Assembly (NCBI GenBank): GCA_030549495.1 | Contig: JAUIRK010000919.1 | Coordinates: 245,001-309,000 of the forward strand | Direction of reading: 5' to 3' | DNA length: 64,000 bases | Origin: Nectonema munidae | Lineage: Eukaryota; Nematomorpha; Nectonematoida; Nectonematidae | In this document: positions 25,101 through 35,800 of the stretch, piece after piece | Layout of the letters: the number at the start of each line of letters is the position of its first letter | How positions within the stretch are numbered: position 1 is the first letter of the stretch | Notes under the pieces: model-generated | Database searches by the model: none | Told to the model about the DNA's origin: nothing | What the model saw: only the letters and a program-made list of their open reading frames with translations | Translations under genes and position numbers: made by a program

Positions 25101-25485
25101 TCAAAAGATTTTTCTCTAATTCAATTGAATTTGCCAATTTCATCTTTCAAAAGCATGTCAAACTTTTATCCCTTTCTCAATATAAATCTTTATCCTGTAA
25201 GAGCTGTGAATGCTGTTTGTAAAATAACTCATATTTTTAATAGCTATTATTCTGTAATTTTTGCCTGTTTCTGTTTATGTAATTATACATTTATTTTAAA
25301 GGTGGTCATTAAAGCGGTCTGAATGACCTTATGACACATAGAACTTTGCAAATGTATTTTTTTCTACATATACAAATTTTTTTTATAAGTATTAAAATAT
25401 TTTTTTAAAGATAAAATTTTGTATTTTTTTTTTCAAATTTGCCAATAAATTCTTCTTCTTCTTCTTCTTCTTCTTCTTAATTAAA
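22130..25485 (+). mobile_element. Non-LTR retrotransposon (Jockey/CR1-like), decayed
   Basis: The parts appear in order. The endonuclease opens with LSINVQSLRAKH (about 22199) and closes with EGISDHRSIF near 23092, the S-D-H box. The reverse transcriptase shows KIIPIYKKGDA (about 23908), a DLTHAFDS block (about 24145) and FADGV (about 24341), a degenerate form of the [YF]-A-D-D box. A C-terminal section near 24890-25250 follows and the element ends in a TTC microsatellite tail at 25450-25478, as is usual for this group. Several stops and frame changes are present, so it is inactive. Confidence 0.82.
25450..25478 (+). repeat. TTC microsatellite, LINE tail
   Basis: About nine to ten TTC units directly follow AATAAA at the end of the LINE. 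A similar TTC run after a comparable sequence lies near 40831-40850. Confidence 0.85.
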
Positions 25486-25877
25486 AAATTGATTTGTATT
25501 CGAAAAATTCATAAGATAAAAATTATTATTCATATAACATATGTGTATAAACGTTTAAGCTTTAAGGGGACCGAACCTATGGGAAACTTTGACTTACAAA
25601 AGGTAAACCGGCGGCTGATTTAGACTCAATTAAAAAGATGAGCAGAGCATTCGTTTTCAAAAAACTGGCCCTTAAAAGGCTGATCAAGCATGACTTTAAT
25701 GAGATACGTGATTTTGAATTGGGCCGTATTTAATTGTTCACTATAACGCAATACCCTAATCCAATATTTAAATTTATAGACCAAAAAGTAGAGAAAATGT
25801 GATTTTGACGAAATGGGCATTCTGTTGCTCTTATTATTTTATATATTTTGTCCTTTTAACACAATATCCAGAATTCT

Positions 25878-25925
25878 AAGAGCAGTATTTTAACAAGGTC
25901 CCTGTGAAATGGATACCGTTGACCC
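25878..25925 (-). repeat. SINE-variant fragment holding an empty MITE site
   Basis: The minus strand reads GTCAACGGTATCC, then CACAGGGACCTTG-TTAA-AATACTGC. The same block flanks the MITE at 16033-16158, where TTAA is duplicated around the insertion. This copy therefore shows the uninterrupted target. The surrounding 25490-25870 contains nothing else recognisable. Confidence 0.8.
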
Positions 25926-26188
25926 ACAGAAAATAGTAAGTCCACTAAAAATGAAAATATCCAATAGTTTTTAAGAAACCACCTGAGTCATTTAAAAATC
26001 ACGGTAAGACCAAATGGCTTATAATTGAAAAGATCAAAGATTTTAAATTTAAAATAAATACTTATTATTTGTGAAAAAGTGTTATTTTTGTACTATTTTT
26101 CATCTTTGAGAAATTGGACTGGAATGAAAAGCTTAATTCATTTTTATTGACTTTATGATAAATATTTGTGACTTTATTGACATATTAA

Positions 26189-26350
26189 TCATCTAAGTTG
26201 TAAACGAAATCTTGTGTTCTACCAAGGATACGGGTTTCATCAAGCATGGAAAGGATAGAGACCACCATTTTTCCGTGTCCAAGTGGAAAGCAAATAATTT
26301 CCGAAACTGAACGTTCTATTGATGCAGCATTGGGTCCTGTCCGCCACCAA
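26189..26350 (-). other. Unidentified coding-like fragment
   Basis: One minus-strand frame runs about 54 codons to a TAA at 26189-26191 and reads like genuine protein: WWRTGPNAASIERS, then SEIICFPLGHGKMVVSIL, then DETRILGRTQDFVYNLDD. An in-frame stop lies just upstream with no usable splice acceptor in between, so it is not a clean last exon in this frame. Shifting the frame gives a short peptide with GGGQDPM. I do not recognise the family; it could be a decayed gene piece or transposon scrap. Confidence 0.3.
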
Positions 26351-26399
26351 TCATTTTAACTTGTATACTTGATAAAAACGCTACTGCAGGATCGTAAAT

Positions 26400-29300
26400 C
26401 TAAATAATAATAGATTGAAATTTATTCCTTTTTTATACCGTCTAGTTAGTGTGCTCCAGGAATGATCCATTTGATAAGAAACATATTTAAGTAAAATTCA
26501 TAATAATTATAACTATAGGTACGAATGGTGTTGCTGAGCGATTTTCACACTATATTTTGATTAAATTATTATTAAATCGAAATATTGAAATTAAAAGTTA
26601 TTACTTTCAACTATATTATTACAATCTTTAAAAGAAGTTGAAAACGTATTGTTTAATTTAATTATTTTTAGTTCGTTTATTAGCTAGTATAAAAATACAT
26701 TCTTGGACCACTCGTCTTCTTCAGATCAAATCTACCGTTAGAATGGAAGTCAGATTGACTGATAGTCAAATTACTTAAACACCCTACACTACATATGTGT
26801 GCAAGTATAACTAACCGTTTTAACAACACGATTATACTTATTCATCTACAAACGTTAGAAAGCTTACCCGTTGGGCGTAGATGCGTGTGCATCTGGAACA
26901 CAAAACTACGTATCATACTGCTACAAAATCATTATTGTTTACAGCCAACAGAAATCATGAAACTCAATCAATGAAAACGCCTTTTATCATATTAACAAAT
27001 GGTGTCATTCAAACAATTTACTAAAACTTGTGCGTAAAAATGCACATTATAGAGCAACTTCTTAGAATTTCTTTAGATTAAATTCTTCGAAATAGATTTT
27101 ATCTATGAGCACAAAAGCAACACATGTCAATCAAAGGGTAATGCCTTATCTATTGAAAGAAGTTGCTACGATCAAAAATGAACTTAAATGATGGCCAACA
27201 TTTCAATTGTTTTTTCATATCTAGGATTAACACAAAGGAAACAAAATTTCAAAAAATTATGCAAAAAGTTAGAAATAGGAAAAAACAAGTATTAAAGTTT
27301 ATTAAGAATAGTGAATTTTTATAAGCTCAAATATGCGTACGTGTAATATATTTTTTGCATATCTAGTGCTAATTTGTTGAACGTTATATTTGATCTAACC
27401 CTAACTCTAACAAGAACAAGAAAAGTGCCATAAAGTAAGCATTAAGAGGAATCAATTTTTAAGTAGAATAAATGAGACCCGATTCTACTAAAAACAGATC
27501 ATGGATTTTTTTACCCTCTCAACTTTGGAGGAAGATTGCGAAGGATTTATTAGCTAAAAACGAGAACATCATGCTTGATTCTAGGAATGCTTATGAAAGA
27601 ACAGTAAAAAGACTTTTTTGATTTCATGTGTCACAGTGCTTGCTGACTTTCTTAAAACAAGTTCGCAATTTTTCCCTCCATTCAATACCTTTTTTAGCTT
27701 TAGACTTGTCAAAATTTTAAATTACTTTTGTGATTTTAAATTATGATCTATTTTTTTAAAACCACGGATAGATCTAGGTTAATAATTGTGGGGGGAGGGT
27801 TAAGGAGGAAAAATATTAGTTTTTTTCAATTTTTATAAACCCCGGAATCCATTTGAAATTTTATTTGTTGAAGAATAATAAAATCAAACGAGAACTATTT
27901 AAACGCAGAAACTTAGTATATAAAACCAATAAAATGAGAAGATTTCGGTTCTACTCAATTCCACCATGACCTCAGCAAGAGTTTATCGTTTTTCAATTTC
28001 AATTTTTTTTGTTATAAGGATGGCAAATTTAATGTTTTATTGTAGTAAGGATGAAATGATTCATCTAATTCTGAAAGAGAAATGTTGGAATTCAATTTTG
28101 TTTTTTAAATTTCACTTTGTACATTAAACAAATCAAAATCTATAATTTTTTCAAAGTTATGATAAATGTTTTTGCTTTCAATATTCAAAGTGAATGTAAA
28201 AAAAAGTTAGTTTAGAAAAACTTTTTTTGGTTAGTCTTTTTTCAAAGTTTAAACCCAACGTTTAATTCAAAAAACTTGTGTTTCTTAATATCTTGTTCTC
28301 TATCATTTTGCGAAAGAGGATTACTGGCCATAATTGTTACACTTTTTAATAAGCTCATGAATTTCAGTTTTCCACGTTCAATTCAACTTTTAAAGATAAA
28401 ATTTCTTGACAGGCTTCGTAACACCTTTTATTTACGTTATTTGTAAATATAAAGAAAGAGAATTCGCGATTCCAAAAATGGTAGAAAAATCAGAGGTATT
28501 AAAATTTGTTAATTTTTTGGAGCTCTCTTCAAACACTCCAAATGTCTTATCACAGGTTGCATTAAAGTTTTTATGCCAGTTCATGAATTCGTATAATCTT
28601 AAAATGAAAATGGCATCAATGAAAAAATTGAAATCGCTACATCACTATCAAAAAACAAAACTGTAAAATTCACATAACTTTCCCTTGATAAAACACTTCT
28701 ATAAAAAAAGATCTTGTGCGCCCTTATGTTTCATGTAAAGATTGATAGCAATGTAAGTAAAATAGTATGCCTATACGGCAACTGCTTTAAAATGGCATGG
28801 AACTGAATAAGTACTATGTTGTTTTCTCTTTAAAAATATAGATACGAAAGAAATTTCTTTTCAGATAGCAAATATTTCGTCAAAAAATTTTGCCAATAAG
28901 AAGGGGGTATGCCTGCATATACATATTTTATTAATACTATACACACCATCTCATGTTCTTGCTTATGCAGAGATCTAAATAATTTACTTTCATTCACACA
29001 CGCACATTTCCTTCCCTATGAAGACAAATGTCTGTTTTGGTTTCAAGAGTTACTTCCCACAAACGAAAATAGCACTATACATCACCTTTCATTTAGAATG
29101 TTGAAACCTTTGAAGCAGGCTCGCTCAAATTAGAACGAAGCAATATCCTAGATCAGAGAATTTAGGAAACTTTAGAGAACAAAAAAGCTAAAAAAAGAAG
29201 AAGATAAAGATCTCTTATATTTAAAAAGCTAGGCGACTTGAAGATAAAAGAATATTTTGGAAAGTGAGAGTATTTACATGCCATCATCAATTCCGTGTTC

Positions 29301-30025
29301 TATTTTAGAAAGATAAAAAAGAATTAAAAAAAAGACAAAATAGGATGTTCGGACAAAGAGTTCGTAAAAAAATTTTGGATTGCTATTTATTCAAAATTCA
29401 TTACAAAAAAATTAAAAAATCATAAATGCAAAACTAAGTCCAGAATTGAAACCAGCATGGCCTATTTATTATAAAAGCATACATTTTATGTAAATTTTGA
29501 AGGAATATTTTACTAAATATATTTCTCATCAACCAAAATTTTGATTGACATTTTTTAAAAAGTAGATATAATTATTGAAAAAATTTGATACATAAAATGT
29601 TATGCGTTCAAAAGTGTATATAATTATAAAATTTCAAGAGAGTATCTAATATAGACCCTAAGTTACTAACAGATTTTGTCACGAGAGGGTCATTCAACAA
29701 CCATGAAAATGGACCAAAAGATGAAGGCAACAATTTTAAGAAAAGTCACAAAATTTTAAGGGATATAATTCAGCCAATTTTGTACAATTATTTTTTTTAG
29801 TGGGGAGGATTGTGTTTTACGCCCCACCCCTTAGCACCAATAGGTAAAATTATTGATTGGGTGTGTAATGGAGTAAGAAATACTCTTAAATAGTACTCTT
29901 AACCCCTGAAAATGAATTATTTTCACTATTTAAGACATGAAATTTTAATCTATAGGTTTTTTGATGATTTAGTTCTGGCTATGGAAGGTGGGACTTGGGT
30001 ATATTAATTCGGTATTCATTGATCT
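26400..30025. other. AT-rich stretch, no gene recognised
   Basis: The only splice-like object is a 25-base segment on the minus strand at 26873-26897, preceded by TTGTGTTCCAG and followed by GTAAGC. A 53-codon frame starting at 27966 has a good CCACCATGA start context and a hydrophobic N-terminus but no known relative. Other frames look random. Confidence 0.35.
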
Positions 30026-30145
30026 AAAGTACGACAACCTATAGCACGCGTGACAAGTGTGGCACGGCACGCAGACGAACATTCAATGACACGCACATTT
30101 CTGTACAGGCAAAAAATAAACGAAGATTTTTGTTATAACTATATT

Positions 30146-30391
30146 TTAACCCATTTAAAGCCAATGTTCCCAAAAGGAACGCAGACGAATTCTTACTTTA
30201 ACCCATTTACAACCAATGTTCCTATTTGGGAACATAAGTAATTTCATCTTCGTCTGCTTTTTTCAATGACTTTGAATATAAATCGTCTGCGTTTTTTTTA
30301 GATATCGTCTGCTTTGCTTGGTCTTAAATGGGAATGGAATTAAATAGGAATTACTAAAGTCGTCTGCTTTATTCGGTCCTAAATGGGTTGA
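30146..30391. mobile_element. piggyBac-type MITE interrupted by a second MITE
   Basis: The outer copy starts TTAACCCATTTAAAGCC and ends CCTAAATGGGTTGA, an inverted match with the right TTAA mutated. At 30198 a second copy begins with TTAACCCATTTACAACC, runs through GTTCC-tattt-GGGAAC and three CGTCTGC boxes, and ends near 30343. The outer copy continues after it with another CGTCTGC box. Confidence 0.8.
30198..30343. mobile_element. Inner piggyBac-type MITE (CCCATTTA subfamily)
   Basis: Very similar to 50535-50671 and to the reverse complement of 52818-52954: the same ends, the same GTTCC palindrome, and CGTCTGC boxes followed by TTT, GTT and TTT. The right end is slightly decayed before the TTAA at 30340. 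Confidence 0.85.
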
Positions 30392-30683
30392 GCTGAAAAT
30401 GGATTAAACTTTTAGTTTATACGGCGAAGCTGTAAACTTCCATTTTTGAAATCAGTTCTATGTTTTAGTATGCAGATCCTGATATGTTAAAATTAATCAA
30501 TCTTCTTACCACGCCCAATCTAAACAAGGAGTATTGAAGATGCATTCCTATTTTGAGCAACATCTGATACAAGTAGAGTCCTTTTAAACTTTATTTCATT
30601 TGTATATTTGATATTATGAGAGTGGCACGCCCAATGTTTTGTCAGCTTTGGCACTTTATCATCAAAAGGCTGCCGACCCCTGG

Positions 30684-30785
30684 CCTAGGGGACCGCTGAC
30701 TCGAGTTTAAGGATCACTGAGTTAGAAGGTGGGTGATGCAATTAGAATTATAAACAAGATAATTTGAGTTATGGTGGGATTGGAA
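30684..30785 (+). repeat. hAT-like repeat R, copy 1
   Basis: Matches the reverse complement of 38043-38170 from CTAGGGGAC to TATGGTGGGATTGG. It includes, on the minus strand, CAGTGATCCTTAAACTC, a CAGTG-type hAT terminus. A run of nine or ten C lies nearby at 30877-30886. Confidence 0.65.
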
Positions 30786-31199
30786 ACTCAAAGTGCAAGT
30801 AGAATGTCGGATAATAATAGCGATGTGTTCATTGCAAAAAATTCTTTTTTAATAGACCGAAATTATAAAATAAACCCCCCCCCCCTCTCCCTAAATTCAT
30901 TCTTAATTCATTTGTCTTCGTTGTTACATCTTTATTTTTTATTTCTCTTGTCCATTCTTGTGCATCTTTTTATAACATCGTTTACAATTTACCTTCACTT
31001 TAGTACTTCTTTCTCGATAGAGATTCATCCTTATGTATTTCTTTTTATTGAAGTGCAATTCACTAATAAATTTTTTCATACGCTAAATCTTTCTGGTCGT
31101 TTTGTTTCAATAAATTTCGATTCAAAAAATTTAAAGATTCCTATACAAAATGTAAAATATAGAATACTAAAAAACTAATTGTATGAAAAACAAAAATAC

Positions 31200-31205
31200 T
31201 TTATT
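31200..31205 (-). terminator. Poly(A) signal of the glomulin-like gene
   Basis: AATAAA on the minus strand, about 20 bases after the stop at 31225-31227. Its position makes a very short 3' untranslated region plausible. Confidence 0.55.
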
Positions 31206-31224
31206 TCGAAAAGAAAAATCAAGA

Positions 31225-33126
31225 CTAAAGAAGCTGTAAAATCTCTTTTGATCTTTGAAGTATTGACAAAAGCATCTCACATTTGTAAATGCAATTCAAC
31301 AAAAATCCTTTCTCTTCTTGCACAGGGATTTCCTTTTCAGATTTTCTTCCACCATTTGGAGTTGAATTAGCATTTAAAATATTTAATTGAAAATTTGAAA
31401 AGCCGCTCAATTTGAATACGGATTCATTCCTTGAAATCAGCATATCAATATAATAAGTAAACTTATTTTTCGCATCAAAAACTTCTTTATGAGATTTATC
31501 CAGAAAAGATGTTGCAAGCTTTTTGAAAAAACTGAAAAAATCAGGATTTATTATCGCCTCTGATGATGACATTTGGAGAAGAAAAAAACGCGCTAAATTT
31601 ATCTTCGAACTTTGCAAATTAAAGTTAGAAATTATTTTAAACTCATTATGCGAAAATGAATCATCGTCTTGAATTGAAAACGGTTGATCTGAAGAAAATA
31701 AGTTGGACAATAAAAGTTGTATTTCATTGTTCATATCATATTTAGAAGTTTGAAGATCAGTAGAAAGATTTATAATATGAAGACTCTTACACTGATCGAT
31801 TAAAAATGGAAAAGCATAGGAGGGAAGATCAGAATTATAAGAACTAAAATATTTTTGGGGTGAAATTAAGAAAGAGTTAATCAAATTCAGCTTTAAGTTA
31901 GGATCTAATTTAGAGAATAAAAGTAATAAAACTTTTGTACCAAGTTTTCTCATAATTTCATTTGGTTCGTAAACAACAAATTCAATTAAACGGCAAAAAA
32001 GAGGAGAAAGCATTTTCACTTTTTCTTCGCCTTCAAAAGGATCAACGTAAACTGAAGGATCAAAAACATTTAAAAGTGTATGAAGCAAATTTAGTAAAAT
32101 TTCCTTTAAATATTTTTCTTCGGACAACTTCGTCAAATTTAAGTTATTAATTGTTATACAAATTCTTTCAAAGTAATTTTTTAATATAGATGAGTCATTA
32201 TTGATTTCATTTGCCATTAAATTTGTTTTACAAAAGATTGCATAGTAGTAAAATAATAAGGATGTACACTTATCGATGTCCTGAAATACCATTGCATTAA
32301 GAAGTAAGAAACTTTCTGTTTGGGAGAAAAAACACTTATGGATTTTATTGATAACTCTATAAATTGAACTAATAGACATAGATATCAAATTCAAAAGAAA
32401 CTCTTCATATTCTCTCAATAAGGTTGATTTTTCATTTAAATTATTGAAATTTTCACAACCAATTAGCAACTTGACATTTTTATCATTAGAAATAAAGGAT
32501 AAAAATAACTTGAAAAAGAAGTTACAAAGAATACTGACTGTCACATTATCGTTTTTATTATATTTTACCAAGGAGTCGTAACAATTAAGTAAAAAGCTTA
32601 TTAATTTAGAAAAAACATTTTTAACTCCGTTCAAGTAACATTTATTTGAATCATAAGTCAAAATAACGATACTAAAAACATTAATAAGTTTTGCCTCATT
32701 TTTATAAAGCAAAATATTCAAAATATCATCAGAAAAATTATTTTCAGAAATACAAATGGATAGAACGAATATTTGCTGATTTAGTTCTCTATACGAATTA
32801 ATCGGAACGAGGGAATTAAAAACATCATAAAATTCAGTAAAAGGAAATAGCCTATTTATATAATTAATAAACTTAAGGTTAAAAGACAGTATCAATTTTT
32901 CATCCAACTGATTTTCATCCAAATCAGAAAAATTTTCCGAACAAAAAAAATCATTAAAAAATAAAAATTGATAGATTTTATGATTTAGACAATCTACTAA
33001 AAATTTACAAACACTTTGAAGTTTATTATCTTCTTCCAATAGTTTAATATTTAGATAGACTCCTTGTTTTTCAATTAATTTATTAAGTTCGGTTATATCA
33101 GCTTTTTCAAATTTATTATCAATCAT
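31225..33126 (-). CDS. GLMN: Glomulin-like protein (YAP-binding/ALF4/Glomulin family)
   Basis: A 633-residue, single-exon, mostly helical protein; human glomulin has 594 residues. The clearest similarity is EPNEIMRKLGTKVLLLLFSK (387-406) followed by LDPNLKLNLINSFL, which matches the human segment with P-x-E-T-L-R-K-K and L-D-S-Q-G-K-Y-x-L-F. The C-terminus also agrees: EIPVQEEKGFLLNCIYK (599-615) and a final helix like human E-I-P-N-M-P-P-E-x-Q and V-L-A-R-V-E-E-L. In mammals this HEAT-like protein binds RBX1 with its C-terminal part and restrains cullin-RING ubiquitin ligases. The N-terminal half is too divergent to align by eye. Composition is rich in Asn, Lys, Phe and Leu, as expected from AT-rich DNA. 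ATG at 33124 is the first in frame after upstream stops. The assignment is probable, not certain. Confidence 0.65.
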   Translation of the reverse strand: MIDNKFEKADITELNKLIEKQGVYLNIKLLEEDNKLQSVCKFLVDCLNHKIYQFLFFNDFFCSENFSDLDENQLDEKLILSFNLKFINYINRLFPFTEFYDVFNSLVPINSYRELNQQIFVLSICISENNFSDDILNILLYKNEAKLINVFSIVILTYDSNKCYLNGVKNVFSKLISFLLNCYDSLVKYNKNDNVTVSILCNFFFKLFLSFISNDKNVKLLIGCENFNNLNEKSTLLREYEEFLLNLISMSISSIYRVINKIHKCFFSQTESFLLLNAMVFQDIDKCTSLLFYYYAIFCKTNLMANEINNDSSILKNYFERICITINNLNLTKLSEEKYLKEILLNLLHTLLNVFDPSVYVDPFEGEEKVKMLSPLFCRLIEFVVYEPNEIMRKLGTKVLLLLFSKLDPNLKLNLINSFLISPQKYFSSYNSDLPSYAFPFLIDQCKSLHIINLSTDLQTSKYDMNNEIQLLLSNLFSSDQPFSIQDDDSFSHNEFKIISNFNLQSSKINLARFFLLQMSSSEAIINPDFFSFFKKLATSFLDKSHKEVFDAKNKFTYYIDMLISRNESVFKLSGFSNFQLNILNANSTPNGGRKSEKEIPVQEEKGFLLNCIYKCEMLLSILQRSKEILQLL

Positions 33127-33129
33127 TAA

Positions 33130-33680
33130 ATTATATAAAAATTAGGAAAACTAAAAGGGAAAATATTAAGATTTCTACATAAAATTAATAGGATGGGAAA
33201 GAAACTTACATAAATATTTAAAATTTTTAATTCTCCTTTAAATAAATCTAAATAAAATATAAATTCGTTCAATTCAAGCAATGCATTTAATTCATTTTTT
33301 TCCACTAGATCTTAATTACAATTTTTGGTCACAATTTTACTTTTGAAAATGTTTAAATGGTCATTTTAAAAGAGTTATATTGAAACAAAGAAAGAAGAAA
33401 CAAAGAGTGTATTTAGGAAAAAGGGGAGAAATGTGAGCTTGGCTTCCATACGACATTTTTTGCTCAAAAAAGTATTTTTGATATAGTTAAAAAAAATCTA
33501 TCCTCTGTCTCCAATTATAAAGATCGATAATTTCAAGCGCATTTAGTTTTACTGATTTCTAGTAATACTATTCAATAAAATTATTTAGTAATTATAGCCT
33601 TTAATTACTTTTGGATTCATTAAGTGAGAGAAGTTTATTAGTTAAAAAACTACGAAAGATATGCATTAATGGAGAGTATG
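33130..33680. other. 5' flank of the glomulin-like gene
   Basis: AT-rich, with no gene, transposon end or nameable promoter motif. Confidence 0.45.
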
Positions 33681-35800
33681 TTTAACATAAAGTTTTTGTA
33701 GGCACAGTTTGTCCACAGTCTGCACCAGTGTGCAGAAGCTCTGTCAACTTCACACGATCCTCCTCTAACTCTTTTCAGCATTTTGTTTCAGTTTTTTGAC
33801 TTTCATGTCCCATTTTGTAACATTTTTAAATGGTAAGAGAGGCAATTGGCTTTTACAATCCATTTCGCAAATTTCAGCTTAAAAGATGTCCTTTCAGAGC
33901 CGAATATTTTGCAACATGTATAAATGCCCAAGCTATCGAAGTTTTCTTTTTTTCAATATCTGAAACAACGACATTTTGCCGGTGTGAGCTAGGTTCTTTT
34001 AATTTGTCACCTTATCTTGCAAGGTGATGTCCAGTATACTTAGCAAACCAAGAACGTTGAATGGACTTATTTTTTTGATAACCTTTATATGTTCTCCATG
34101 ATTTAATATAAAAGCGCACTCACCACACATCACTCATAAACAAGAGCCTTGGTAAGTTAACTTAGAAGTTTATTTTACCTTGCTAGACTGCGCAAACAAT
34201 TTTAAGTTGGTACCACCTTCCTGATATAATTTATACTCTTTCTTTATCACCCTAATAAATTTTCAGCAAAGATAGTTGAATTTTTCGATAGCGTCAAGTT
34301 AATGGTTATTCATAAATAAAGATATTGTTAAAATGCTATCTTGATGCATAAAAATTGTTTTCTTGATACTTATAAGTAGAGGTGATTTTACCTCATGCGT
34401 AACTGAGTCTGTCCATCATACGTTGAAGTCTAATTGCACTATGATACACCAACGATGTATCATTTGCAAACAAAAACTCTCAAACATAGAATGTAATGGT
34501 TTTTCATTCTTTCACGGATTGAATAGTTCACCATCTGATCTCGTATATAGATAAACTTAAAAATAATGTTGAATCTTCAAAAAACACTGATGTAGGCGTA
34601 TTTTCATAAAGTGGCGGAAAGAGTCCTTCCTGGTTTACCATATTTAATGACTTTGACAGATCAACGAAGCACATATCTAGTGTCCTATTTTGATTTTTTG
34701 CACTTTTCTTGAATTTAGGAACTGAGAAAATTATATTTTTTGTTAACAACTATTGTATAAGCCATATTAGCATTCTAGATAGAGCCGAATTGAAAGCATC
34801 TTAATCGTGGTAATGAATCACGAACACTAGCAAATATCTTATAAATTATTCTCATTAATGAAATTCCACTATTGTAATTGCAATCACCCTTCTGTTTGTA
34901 CAATGTGACAATCTTTAAATTTTGTATTTTATATAGAAATTCACCCTTTTTTTTAGGATTCAGAGAGCAACTTGTACAAGTGGTTAGCAAGCAACTTCCA
35001 CAACAGGTCTCCCGGAATATAATCAGAACCTGGAAGTGAACAACCCAACGTGACATTTGCTGAGCAATGTTAGTAATCAATCTACAATCAACTGATTTTA
35101 GTAGAGGCATCTTTTTATATGTGACAAATGATCTTGTCCACCCCCTGTAAAGTTTACGTAGATTGCTAGTGTCAAAGACATGTTGAATATTACCACAGAG
35201 CTTGTCCAAGAACTGGTCAGCACAAAATAATGTACTTTCTAAATAACCATATTTAAATGTATTCAACGACCCATGAGTTACACATGCTTTGTAGGAATTG
35301 TATGATTGCTTTATGTTGAAAAGCATGGGTTACAGAGTTTTAGGATTTTCCCCACTCTATTTTCTTGAGGGAAACGTTTTGTGCTTAATGAATCTAAAGC
35401 TGCATCATAAATGGCACTACCCATTTTCTTCCAGATATCTTCAAAAGCAGGAGTTTCACTCTTATTGTTAATAGTTAAATTCATATTGAAAATTTTCTTT
35501 AATGTTTCGTCATTTGTTCTGCGCTACATATTTGTGTCTATTTTACTTTTTGTTTTTCTATAGGTTTCTTTTTTGATAAGTTCATCTGTATCAGAATTAG
35601 TTAATGATGACTGTAATAATATTTGGCATGGTATTTCCTTAAACAAAAATTCATCAGAAGAAACCTTGTTATGATAATGGAGACGGTCGTGGAACTGGTC
35701 TTTGAGAGCAGACTCATTAGGTAAAATTGAAGCCTAAGTGAAAATTAGATTCAGCGGTTTAGTTGAAGTCTTGAATGTTATAATCATGATTTATTTTAAA
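33680..35800 (-). mobile_element. LINE reverse-transcriptase remnant
   Basis: On the minus strand, from high to low coordinates: a pre-RT linker (PAFEDIWKKMGSAIYDAALDS near 35445-35385), a segment with MPLLKSVDCRLITNIAQQMS (about 35110-35050), the RT blocks KIVTLYKQKGDCNYNSGISL (about 34910-34850) and TLDMCFVDLSKSLN (about 34680-34645), and far downstream the closing region LGHLYMLQNIRL with KDIF (about 33940-33890). This is the order of the widespread metazoan LINE family with the L-Y-K-x-K-G-x and L-G-H-V-x-R-M blocks. Many frame breaks make it inactive; the polymerase box region (34050-34480) is too decayed to read. Confidence 0.75.

Larger units (their letters stand above)
30030..30682. 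mobile_element. Non-autonomous hAT remnant with nested insertions
   Basis: The right end, read on the minus strand, starts CAGGGGTCGGCAGCC, a typical hAT terminus. The left end near 30030-30075 (ACGACAACCTATAGCAC, GTGGCACGGCACGC) resembles the same terminal region. No transposase is visible. Two piggyBac-type MITEs, one inside the other, occupy 30146-30391. Confidence 0.5.

Noticed and set aside
26189-26350. Last exon of an eIF3 subunit I gene (GGGQDPM resembles a WD-repeat block)
   Set aside because: Only seven residues match, a stop follows at once and the rest of the WD repeat is missing.
27966-28127. 53-codon frame with strong start context and hydrophobic N-terminus
   Set aside because: No relatives recognised, no splice or polyadenylation support; short frames like this are expected by chance.
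30771-31178. 135-codon plus-strand frame converging on the glomulin-like gene
   Set aside because: Low-complexity Ser/Leu/Phe composition, a C homopolymer inside, no family resemblance, and its start lies within repeat R.
33720-33735. CTGCAC-cagt-GTGCAG hairpin as a terminator or RNA element
   Set aside because: Six-bp stems occur by chance and this one lies in the decayed LINE terminus.
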